NCBI RefSeq assembly: GCF_037975245.1
Contig: NC_092568.1
Coordinates: forward strand, 40,062,631 to 40,126,630
Length of the DNA: 64,000 bases
DNA from: Apostichopus japonicus
Taxonomy: Eukaryota; Echinodermata; Holothuroidea; Aspidochirotida; Stichopodidae
Direction of reading: 5' to 3'
Below, piece after piece: positions 49,641 through 60,499 of the stretch. The position numbers were made by a program, and so were the translations under genes. The notes under the pieces were generated by a model. It saw nothing but the letters and a program-made list of their open reading frames with translations. It did not search any database and had not been told where the DNA came from. Position 1 is the stretch's first letter, and the number at the start of each line of letters is the position of its first letter.

Positions 49641-51975
49641 CTGCTCCCCTTACACTTTGCAAAAAAAATACCCAAAGTGACTTAATAGCTGCTTCTGCAG
49701 GGTAATCATTGGGTCTTTTTTAATGAAGGACATTTTGATACTGTGTAAAGGACTCATAGATCTAATAACTGTAAGACAGATTTTATTGTTCATAGGACAC
49801 CGGCTGAGCAAATATACCTCACAACCTGTATATTAGTAATTGCCAAATGCTACGCTAAGGACTGCTGGTTAATATTATTCCATTCTTTCATGAATTTTAA
49901 TTACTGTGCACAAAATTCTATTACTATAAATAACAGCGCACCCAAGATTTAATGTCATTAATGTCAAGGCAATTTTTCTGTGACAATTGTAATGTAATTA
50001 AAATAGATTTCCTAAATGAGACCAATAATGTATTATTTAATGGTTCTATCACATATCGAAATGAATTTATGGTGAAAGCTATCCATTAACACACAACAGT
50101 ACAACCTGATAATGGACCAACCTCTCTTGGAAAATTGGATAAGCTAGCTGGATTGTTATTGATTATGACAATGCCAATCATCACACTTAATAATCATTTC
50201 TTTACATGGCTTACTGAACAGGTTGATGCCCATGGGACCAGTCGCACCAATAAAGCAGGGTTGAATTTGTACATACATTTGCATAAAGGAAGGTGCTGCA
50301 TGTTTCAATAGGTGTACCATAAATTTCAATAGTAGAAATGGGACAATGCTCCCACCCTGCAGTATTTCCCCTCCTTTGAACAAGAAAAGAATTATGAGGT
50401 AACATTAATCAGAGGGGAAAGTTAGGGGCATTCTAACTAATACAGAAGGTGTAGACGAATAAATTTCTGTTTGCTATTTAAATTCATCATGTTTATTAGC
50501 TTTCAGCTTTATTTGTTTTGATCATCATATTTATATGACTTTGAAGGTTCAGACCACGGTAGGAAAATATGTACCTACCATGGAGGGTATGTGACCTGCT
50601 CCTGGGTGCTATTAATATGTTATTAAGCTCTTTGATAATTTGAAGAGATGAGTGTTCCGTTGACTACTAATGCTATTATTGTAGCAGGCATTGACAGAAA
50701 ATCTGAGAATAATTGCACAGGCTTGGATGATAACGTTAATGAGATTTATATTCCACCTCATGAAAAGCTTGATCTGCATAGATCCTGTCTACTATATTCA
50801 AACATCTATTGTCATTCTTAAAGATCAATAGTGCTTGTTTACATGCAAAACTGCAAGGAGCCTTAATTGTGTTGCTAGAGCTATGAGATCAGAACATTAG
50901 TTGTAGAATAATAAATACAAGGAGTACTATAATGAGTTGAGTGCTACAAGCACATATCACATGACCCTCCATGGATGGTTGGTTTCCTTGCATTTCTCCT
51001 CATCGAAAATGTCAGTCCAGGTTAATGTATACACAGATGATATGAGGGTTTTCTGGTTGGTAGTTTTGGCCAGAGCATACATGCAGGTGCTACCCCCCCC
51101 CCCCCTCCACCAGACCACATTGAGCCCTTGCTTACCCCAGACTTCCCCAGGTCAAAACAATCAATTTGCTTCCTGGCTTCCTCCTGTAACACAGTAATCA
51201 GTGACCTATCTCCTTTCAGCCCCTCCCCCACCCACCTTCTGGGAAATATGGCACGATCACTAATCACCATTTCTGTATATTATTAGCATTATAAAGTTTA
51301 TGTTAGCACCTGTTAACATTCATGAACTGCTTGCTGTGAATTAACAGAAGATTATATTGAAATCTGTTAGTCCTCCCATCACAGCCCAACAGCACAGCTA
51401 CACATTGTATCAATTGTCTTCTAATTCATAGATGATGGCATATAGGACTGTGTATACATAACAGTACCCTGAACTGTTATTGCAAGAACTGCCTGCTCTA
51501 TTACAGAAAAAAAAAATTACTTTTGGAACTGATCTCCAAAGGTATCAATAAACTACCAAGGTCTTGGCAATAAAAAAAGGTCAGCTATTTGACACCTGTG
51601 GTCAGCAGCATCACAGTATGGTGAGCTCTTGTGTGTACAGTCATGTATACTGTGGGTATAGCTGTGGGTATAGCTCCCATGGCAGACCTATGAAGGAATG
51701 TGTGTATACAAATAACAATGAGCAATCCATGATGCACCTGAACATTTCCCTCCTTTAACTAAAATTGCAAGAGTAAAAATCCATTATTCATTACAATGTA
51801 TGATAAATTGAAATAACATGAATGAAGCATTGGTAGTCATGTGGCTACATTAATAATAGAATAATAGAAATATTTCATTATTTCTGATTATTACAATAAA
51901 TATTCAGCAAAATGCAGTAATCAATTTTTACCTGCTTAAGGGTCTAGCCTCCAACCCTTTCTTGTTATTATGATC
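49641..51975. other. Intergenic DNA
   Basis: No gene supported. Short overlapping open frames near 50.2-50.4 kb and 50.9-51.3 kb have no domains. A 15-base C run lies at about 51,092-51,106 and an A run at about 51,508. Confidence 0.45.
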
Positions 51976-52065
51976 ACAGTGGTAGATCAAAGAATTTGTC
52001 AATTGATCTGAATCCTGGGGAGGGGTCTAAGTGGAGGGGGTGCCCCTTACCTTTTAGAAATGTTG
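51976..52065. mobile_element. MITE end fragment
   Basis: CAGTGGTAGATC followed by a G-rich stretch ending GGGTGCCCC resembles the start of CAGTGG-type hAT MITEs. Only one end is visible, so this is a fragment. Confidence 0.35.
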
Positions 52066-52880
52066 TTTAGTTATGGGTGCTCAAGTGCAAACTGGTGCAA
52101 TAGTTTGCAAAAACTTAACATTTTGTCATATTTCAGGCCCAGAAATAGTTCCAGACATGGAACGAATGTACATTAAGATCTTCCCTCCCTATAGCATAAA
52201 CCACCATAGTCACTTGTTTTTTGCCAAAAACAGAGGAGATTTAATATCTATCTGAGTTGGTAATGCTACAATACTAAATAAACACTCCTCTGTAAAAATT
52301 CATGATTAAACACAGTGTGTACTATTTTAGTGGTCAAGACAAATTTGTCTTCACACTGGAGATGATTTCTGGTCATTCCATGACTGGTCAATTATTCAGG
52401 TGTGCTTTAAGATGAATCCTAATTGCAGTACTTGGGGTAGTTTATGCTATCAAAAAAGAAAATTATTAATGCTCAGTGAATTTAAGGACTGTTTTTCAAA
52501 AAGCAGGGTTGACCTTCATGTACAGAATTCTTCAAGATATCCGATAGATAAAGTTTCCTCTTTTTCTGGACATATTTTGTCAGATGAAATTGTTCTAAAT
52601 TCCTGGTGATTTTTTTTTTTTTGGTAGAAGTAGGCCTATTTGCTTAGTCATTAATTACAATAATGATCCCATCATGTGTAGTTCTATGCATCATTTGCAA
52701 ATGTCTGTCTTAGTGAATGGGACGATAGGAGCGTTCAAGGCGATTACTGCTAAATTCAACAAGCTTCTCAGACATCATCTACTTTACAACATATGGCGCC
52801 AATCAACCAGAGATAGCCTATGCATATTTACATGTGCACTTTTGTAAAATTTGCCTAATTTCGTTCTCATTTCTTTCTAA
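52066..52880. other. Intergenic DNA
   Basis: Short unsupported open frames only (about 60-70 codons). A T run of about 15 lies near 52,608-52,622. Confidence 0.45.
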
Positions 52881-52884
52881 ATAT

Positions 52885-52982
52885 TTTAGCCTCCAATGTA
52901 TGTACAAAATTGTTCCTTTACAACACGGTGCAAAAAATAGGGAGGGACTATAGTCACCCCTCCTCCCCTGTATACACCACTG
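52885..52982. mobile_element. MITE end fragment
   Basis: The complement of the right edge reads CAGTGGTGTATACAGGGG followed by a G-rich, AGTCCC-containing segment, similar to the CAGTGG/CAGGGG termini of the other hAT-like MITEs in the window. No opposite end was found. Confidence 0.35.
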
Positions 52983-53040
52983 GATCATTACATGGATTGT
53001 TAAAAGGCCAATTAGTTGCCAGATAACTGCTCTCACATGT

Positions 53041-53950
53041 ACTAAAGGAAAGTGAAGGGGAGGGGGGGGGGGGGTTTCTTTGGAATGTGGGGATATACAT
53101 TAGTAGCAATAATGAAACTTAAGTGGGGCATTACAATTTAAAAGATGGCTTGAAACTGTTTGGGCCAGTAATTTTCCTTTCTGAGACATCAATTTGTCTA
53201 ATTGAACCCTGGTGTATAGGAAAACAATATACAGGCAATTTACAGCACACTTACATTTTGGGGCAATATATTAATGTGATGAGCATTTTATCAAGGCCCT
53301 AATGCTTAAAAACAAGTTTGAACTGTCTAATTAAATAATTCATGTTAATTTTTGTCTAAGGATGCTTTATGATATTCAATTAAAAATCTCTAATTCCCTG
53401 CATTCAATGTAGGACTTCATGCTGGGAAAGCCTATATTTATGAATTCTCTGTAATTGTAGTAGTAGCTGATTGTATTGACACTGGACACAATGTGGTTTC
53501 TCGATGATTGAACAATGGCTCCCTGCATTTCATAGTGTAATTTGCTACAGTTTAAATGTCTATTGAGGGTTTATGAATTTTATCTACCAAAGAAAAATAT
53601 GCAACCCAGATTCTTTTTTTAAATTTTATGGGTTCTATCTACGTGGCCATGATTCTAGACCATTCCTAGAGCACATACATGATGTTAACCTTACAATGCA
53701 ATGCAGCCCAGTGAAGGCGGTTATGGCGGTAATCCGCTAGGAATTTTGTGAAACTGGAGACTATTTCCACAAAATCCAGACATTGTGAAGCCTGTGTCCT
53801 GTGGCAGGTTCCACTACCCTATCCCCTAAAGAAAACTGTGTGCCCCAACATTTTTTAATTAGTTGGCTTCTACAACTATTCTGGACAATTTGCAATAAAA
53901 ATCTTTTATTTACTGTCAGTAAATACGAGAATCACATCTTGTCAATTCAA
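53041..53950. other. Intergenic DNA with a G run
   Basis: A G-rich tract of about 22 bases at 53,057-53,075, then AT-rich sequence without a supported gene. Confidence 0.45.
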
Positions 53951-54106
53951 CAGTTTTCTACAAAATGTTCAATTGTCAATCTCTTTCCAAAGAAGCATTT
54001 AAACATTGTTTGGCAAATGTTGCTCACTTCTTTCTAAGTGAAAAATTTCTGCAAAATGTTAAATTGGTCATGTCTTTCCAAAATGTCAAGTTGCCAAGTT
54101 ACACAC

Positions 54107-54151
54107 AACTCGGCATCTCGACAAAATTTGAGTTTGTCGAGATATCGAGTT
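54107..54151. repeat. 19-bp inverted repeat around TCTCGACAAA
   Basis: The arms at 54,107-54,125 and 54,133-54,151 pair with two mismatches and a 7-base loop. The core is ATCTCGACAAA / TTTGTCGAGAT. A third related word (CGGCATCTCGACAAAAAA) lies about 70 bases downstream. Confidence 0.75.
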
Positions 54152-54349
54152 ACGTAAACTAGATGTCTAATTTTTAATTTTTATGTCAAGTCGGCATCTC
54201 GACAAAAAAGCAATATTTTGTCAAAATATTGTGGTGTGCTAAAATGGTAACTCTACATCTTGCATGTCAACTTAAGACCACCCCCCCCCCTGCAGAGGAG
54301 AACATGTTTACATTTTCAAAACAATAAAAAATTGATGAGAAATCATAAG

Positions 54350-55140
54350 TTGTCAAGTAAAAGATTTGCAGAAAATTGTTCAATTACACACTTAGAAAAA
54401 AGTTGCAAGTTAACATCTTGCAAAAACTTATTTTAATTGCTTCCTTGGAATGATGTGAACAATTGAACATTTTGCAGTGAAATGTAAGTTGTCATTTAAA
54501 CATTTTGCAAAAACTTGTTCAATTGCTTAGCTGGAGTAAAGAGAACATGCTAACATTTTGCAGAAAAATGATGAATTAATGAGATTTGAACAGTTGTCAA
54601 TTCAACATTTTTCTGCAGAAAGAAGTGAGCAAGTTAACATCTTGTAAAAAAAAATGTTGACATGGCAGAATCATTCAAGTTAACACTGAAGCATTTTGCA
54701 GAAAATTGGTCAATTGCTCACTAAAAAAGAATTGAGCATGTTAACATCTTGCAGAAAGATGTTTAATTGCTCCTTTGGTAAGAAGTGATCAATTCAACAA
54801 TTTGCAGGAAAATGTTGAATTGACTAGATCTGGTGAGTTTTCATTTACACACTTTGCAGAAGAGAGGAAGATGTTCACATTATGCTGTTAACATAATACA
54901 GTATGCAGAAAGATGACAAATTGATGCGGTATATTTTGTCATGTCAACTGTTTGCAGCAAAAAAAAAAATATTTGCTCACTTGGGAAATGAAATGAAAAG
55001 AAATGACTAAGTTATCATTTTGGCAGAATATTGTTCAGATGGAATGAAGAGAACAATTTCACATTTTTCAGAAAAATGAGGAATTGATGTGATATGATAA
55101 ATGGTCAATAAAACATTTTGCAGCAGAAAATTGTCCCATT
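54350..55140. repeat. Degenerate minisatellite of about 50 bp
   Basis: The core CATTTTGCAGAAAAATG or a variant recurs about 15 times at spacings of roughly 45-57 bases, usually followed by a TTCAATTGCTC-like word. Units are highly diverged, so this is an old array. It ends shortly before the second satellite starts. Confidence 0.65.
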
Positions 55141-55389
55141 GCTCAGTTTAAATAAAGTGAAAAATTGAAGATATGGAGTTAAAGCAACTGACCAATCCAA
55201 AAGTTTTCTGATTTGATAAGAAATTATCTGGTGGTCTAAATAGTTTACTGAAAAATGTCGACTCATGGGGCAAAGTTTTTCTATGTCGATGGCATTTAGA
55301 AGCATCCGTAGAAACCCATTGTGGGAACCAAAGTTATAAAAATATGTTGTTAATAGTTTTAATGGCAAAGATTTACAGGTATTAGACAT

Positions 55390-57492
55390 TTAAATATGTG
55401 TCTTTTATTAAGTACAATTTTAACGCCAATTTTTCAACTTTTACCTCATATTTCAGACAAGAATTTAGCACATCTTACATGAGTTTTGGTATACAGAACA
55501 GTGTGGGAGTACTGATTTTTATTTTAGAATACTGTTAAACTTGAGTTGCAACTTCAAATAGCAAGAAACAAGGACCCCAAAGTTATAACTTTGGGGTCCT
55601 TGTTCCTTGCTATTTGAAGTTGCAACTCAAGTTTATTTCAATGTCTGAGCTCAAATATGTGTTTTTTGAAGAAAACAAATCTTTGAATTAAAAATTACCA
55701 ACTTTTACCTCATATTTCAGACAAGAAACTACCACCTAAATTATTTACATGAAAATTTGTATACAATACAGTGTAAGAGTACTGGAGTCCTTGTTCCTGA
55801 CTATTTGAAGTTGCAACTCTTGTTAATTTCTATGTCTAAGCTCAAACATGTGTTTTGTACTGAAAGCAAAACTTTGAACAAAAAAATTTCCAGCTTTTAT
55901 CTCTTTATTCAGACAAGAAACTAGTGCACCTTACATACAGTAACTCTTCCTATACAGTACAGTGTATGGGGGCACTGCATTTTATTTTGAAGTACTGTTT
56001 TAACTTTGGAGTCCTTGCATGTGAAACATGTGCACTACTCACGTTTATCGTGATATACGGTACAATTTGGGGTACTGTTTTCAGTTTTGAGTACTAGGTT
56101 GTGGAAAATTTGAAGTGCCTCCTCAAGTTAACTGCTAAGTCTGAGCTCAAACATTTGTTTTGTATTGTACACAAGTCTTTGAACAAACTTTTTCCAACTT
56201 TGACTTCATATTTCAGACAAGAAACTATTGCACTTTATATACCGTAACTTGTGCCATACAGTACAGTGTATGGGGGTACTGCATTTTATTTTGAAGTACT
56301 ATTTCAACTTTGGAGTCCTTGCATGTGATAATCGGAAATGAAAACTCAAGTAACTTGCTATGACTGAGCTCAAATATGTGTTTCTTATAGTTAACAAATC
56401 CATCAACTAAACTTTTCCAACTTCAACTTCTAATTTTAGAGACAAAACTAGGAAAAGTCACATTTATCGTGATATACGGTACAATTTGGGGTACTGTTTT
56501 CAGTTTTGAGTACTAGGTTGTTGAAAATTTGAAGTGCCTCCTCAAGTTAACTGCCAAGTCTGAGCTCAAACATTTGTTTTGTATTGTACACAAGTCTTTG
56601 AACAAAATTTTTCCAACTTTGACTTCATATTTCAGACAAGAAACTATTGCACTATATATACCGTAACTTGTGCTATACAGTACAGTGTATGGGGGTACTG
56701 CATTTTATTTTGAAGTACTATTTTAACTTTGGAGTCCTTGCATGTGATAATCGGAAATGAAAAATCAAGTAACTTGCTATGACTGAACTCAAATATGTGT
56801 TTCTTATAGTTAACAAATCCATCAACTAAACTTTTCCAACTTCAACTTCTAATTTTAGAGACAAAACTAGGAAAAGTCACATTTATCGTGATATACGGTA
56901 CAATTTGGGGTACTGTTTTCAGTTTTGAGTACTAGGTTGTGGAAAATTTGAAGTGGCTCCTCAAGTTAACTGCTAAGTCTGAGCTCAAACATTTGTTTTG
57001 TATTTTACACAAGTCTTTGAACAAAATTTTTCCAACTTTGACTTCATATTTCAGACAAGAAACTATTGCACTGTATATCGTAACTTGTGCTATACAGTAC
57101 AGTGTATGAGGGTACAGCATTTTATTTTGAAGTACTATTTTAACTTTGGAGTCCTTGCATGTGATAATCGGAAATGAAAAATCAAGTAACTTGCTATGAC
57201 TGAACTCAAATATGTGTTTCTTATAGTTAACAAATCCATCAACTAAACTTTTCCAACATCAACTTCTAATTTTAGAGACAAAACTAGGAAAAGTCACATT
57301 TATCGTGATATACGGTACAATTTGGGGTACTGTTTTCAGTTTTGAGTACTAGGTTGTGGAAAATTTGAAGTGGCTCCTCAAGTTAACTGCTAAGTCTGAG
57401 CTCAAACATTTGTTTTGTATTGTACACAAGTCTTTGAACAAAATTTTTCCAACTTTGACTTCATATTTCAGACAAGAAACTATTGCACTTTA
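55390..57492. repeat. Second satellite, left segment (monomeric edge, then 419-bp dimers)
   Basis: From 55,390 to about 55,990 there are single diverged monomers: the GAGCTCAAA/AAGCTCAAA words at 55,647 and 55,838 are 191 bp apart, and TTTCAGACAAGAA recurs. From about 56,000 the unit becomes regular: TTTATCGTGATATACGG occurs at 56,044, 56,463, 56,882 and 57,299, spaced 419, 419 and 417 bp. Each unit is a dimer, since CTGAGCTCAAA begins both halves (about 216 and 203 bp), and the halves are clearly diverged from each other. Confidence 0.92.
55537..55634. repeat. 98-bp near-perfect palindrome
   Basis: Two 49-bp arms meet with no spacer between 55,585 and 55,586 (centre AAAGTTATAACTTT) and match at 48 of 49 positions; the single mismatch is in the GCAAGAAACA/GCAAGGAACA block. 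It lies in the diverged monomeric edge of the satellite and contains satellite words (TATTTGAAGTTGCAACTC), so it is a head-to-head junction of two monomers. Confidence 0.95.
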
Positions 57493-60400
57493 GGGGCCTT
57501 TTCCAAACTCGCCGTTGCGGTATGCCGCGGAGAGCCGAATTTCCGCGGAGGCTATGAATATTCTGAATGACATCACTAGGCTTTGACCGAAAAGTCCCGA
57601 AGATTAATTAGCTAGTCAGCGGACAGAGCATTGTCCGCGGGCACAATTGACAGCCTGCATTGAATAGAACGGCTTATTGTGGAGTGAATGAGTAGGCCTA
57701 GCGTATGCCTATTGTGTTCAGCAGAGTGAAACCTGGTCCTGCAATGCAAGTTTATTTTGTTCGGAGAGAGAAATAAACACAACCTGGCTTACTTGTTTTT
57801 TGGCTTGCTTCTGTTTTATGTTATTTCACATGCCATTTGGAATTTTATACCCTGAGAAACAAACCGAAATCCTTATTAAATCAGGGAGTTGTTATGTAGG
57901 GAGTTGTTCCATAACAACTCCCTGATTAAACGCTTTAATTGATTCGCCAATGAACAGAGTACAGTAGCTGAAGGAGTTCGACAACGTTGCCTACACCCAT
58001 ATATACCGTCAACACTCGTACCGCGTGTGTGGTGTTCACGACGAAACATCAAAGTTCGAGCTGTAACTTCTTCGTGTAATAATTAATGATTATTTAATCA
58101 TATTTAGCAGGAGACCTAAGTACATGTGGCCCATTACACGTGAATAATAGTGGAAACGGTGTTTTTGACGAAAAGAAATTTGGCAAACTGTGGTGTTAGC
58201 TTTGATTGCTATATCATGCTTCTTAGTAGCGATATCATGACAGGTGAATCGTTGATTATTGAAACCTATCTGCAAAGTACATGTCTACGATACCGCGCAC
58301 TCACTTTCTTCACAGTAAAATCTTTCAACTCGGGGGGCCCCAACTGAATACCCTGTATATAGGCCCCATATTATAGCATGCTATAATTGCTAGAAGTTTT
58401 CAAAGGTATTTCCCTCAATGTCTTAACTCTATAAATTGTTCTCAGACATTCTAAATTCATGTTCGAAACGTTGACATAAACTAACTGCTGTGACACGCAG
58501 GTATTCCAAATTGATGAAAATAATTATGCCACAGCGTTTGTTAAGTCTTATTTTCCTATTTCTATTACCGGAAAATGATAGTTCCGTTCGTAAGATCATA
58601 AATGACTATTTAGATCGAACATGGAAGTTACGCAAAGCCTAGCCTACACGCTTAACTTTGTCGTAGTTGACTAAACAATCTACGGTAGGAGAACTAGGCC
58701 AACATTCAGCCAACTCCATAAAGTGAAAACAAATCTCAAGTTCACAGGTGCTTGACCTAGTTTCTCCTTGGCAGCTGGCCAAGAAATGTTTTGACACCAA
58801 CGTAAAGAACAATGGTATGTTCCAAAACAGTTTTGGCTTTCATATTCAACAAAACAATACGCAAGGTGTTTCAAGCACAACCATTTGATTTGGGGGGTTA
58901 TTTTATTTTACGTAAAGTTGTTATGAAAAGCTTCATCCAGAGTAGCTGCAACAACTTTGCGAACATCGTATAAGTATTATCTGAAGATTTTGTTGAATAT
59001 GCCTACTTGGTTGCTGTCTTCTAGAAATATATGGTGCCTAATGGCGGGTATATTTCTGATAGATTCCCGCGCTTGATATCACCAAAGAGATATTTTGAGA
59101 AGTTGTTACTATTTTGACTATTTTGAAAGTATGAATATCGATGTGATAAAAACAAAGGGGGGGGGAGGGGAGGGGTAATTTGCACAAGAAATCCCGCCCG
59201 TGACTTCGGGTCTCCCTGGCCTGTGCATAAAACCACTCTCTTCTTTAGAGCAATTCGACATACCGACAATCAACGACAGATCGACGAAGACTTGCTCTTT
59301 TGTAGTTTATTGACCAAAACATGTTGTGTTCTAAGGCAATAATTTCTTTATAATTTTCTTGCTGTTTTGTCTTAAGAAATGTTTTGTAATAAAGATTGTG
59401 TTCAATATATTAACGATGGGTGTCAGTTGGTCTGTTTTTGAGAAGTCCTTATAGTCTGGTCGATAAAGGTGAAAAATAATAAAGTTGTGTTGAATTTATG
59501 ATGGTATCAAATGTAACAGAATGTTGTTTAAAAGGATACATAAAAAAAAATCTCTTGCAAAAAGTTTTATGTGCTAGTCAATTAGGACGCTATAAATGGC
59601 TTTCTAAAAGTTAATGATATTAAAACACCTAGACAAAAATTATGCTGACGATGGGAAGCACGCGTACAGTATTTCAGGTTCGATCTGCTTGCCCTCTGTT
59701 TGATAAAGTTACGTTCAGTGCACACATACTAAGCAGCAAGTGCAGTACATATTGAGCGGCTAAATAAATTTAAGGCCGAAGCCACGAACTCCTTTCTTGT
59801 CGGAAACTAGCGCTAGGCGGCGAGAGATCGTCTGGAATCACTTCCATATTCGAACGCGCTGCACATAACACTATTTCACACATGCTAGGATCGGCTTTTA
59901 ATGTAACTGATTGACTTCGCCATCACTCAGTGCTCGATACGGGCGAATAAACAGAATGTACAAACAGAAACATTTTTTACCAAGAGGTTGCATTTAAGAC
60001 CTTTTTTTATATACCATAAACTTAAAAAATAATTAACATCGCATTTTGTTAGGAAGTGACAACTTCAAGAGAAAGTCAAAGTATTTCTTTCTTGAAAGTT
60101 TATTGTGGGCCGTTGTTTTGCGATGAAGGTCTAGGATAGGCTCATGGCCTACCAATTTCACAAGGTGTAGTGGTGCTTGTATTACGATAGTTGTAGTTAC
60201 GATGTTGTAAACAACGATAGGTGGGGAAACACTTTCTTGACGAAACAGTAGGTCAAACTTGGTAAATCACTACAGTATAATAACTTCCTGGACTGAGAGT
60301 ATCAATCGTTCTGCTCCAAGCAGCATAGCTTTCTTTGTAACTCTAATCGGATTAAGTGCATGCTTAGCTCTGTGGTGGAATATTTCGGAAAGGCTCGGGA

Positions 60401-60499
60401 GTGATCACTTGAGCTTGCTGCAATAATGAGACACACCTGAGTGCACACGAGCTGTGCTCTTCCGCGGCATACCGCAACGGCGAGTTTGGAAAAGGCCCC
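57493..60499. mobile_element. Non-autonomous PIF/Harbinger-like DNA transposon (3,007 bp)
   Basis: Terminal inverted repeats of 39 perfectly matching bases lie at 57,493-57,531 (starting GGGGCCTTTTCCAAACTCGC) and 60,461-60,499. The element is flanked by TTA at 57,490-57,492 and 60,500-60,502. Removing it and one TTA restores the satellite sequence GCACTTTATATACCG seen in neighbouring units, which proves the insertion boundaries. A 3-bp TTA duplication with G-rich ends fits PIF/Harbinger. The inside shows no transposase; the longest frames are under 85 codons with no DDE-type motif. It therefore depends on a relative elsewhere, or the family assignment is wrong. Confidence 0.88.
57879..57927. 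repeat. 18-bp hairpin inside the transposon
   Basis: Arms AATCAGGGAGTTGTTATG (57,879-57,896) and its exact complement (57,910-57,927) are separated by 13 bases. The loop repeats TAGGGAGTTGTTC, close to the left arm, so the structure may come from a small duplication followed by inversion. Confidence 0.85.

Noticed and set aside
55105-55389. 94-codon minus-strand open frame before the second satellite
   Set aside because: Overlaps the degenerate minisatellite at one end and has no domain I can recognise. Treated as chance.
57493-60499. A captured gene or transposase in the 3-kb transposon
   Set aside because: Frames at 58,150-58,347, 58,680-58,880 and 59,021-59,269 are all short, mutually inconsistent and lack transposase or known-domain motifs.
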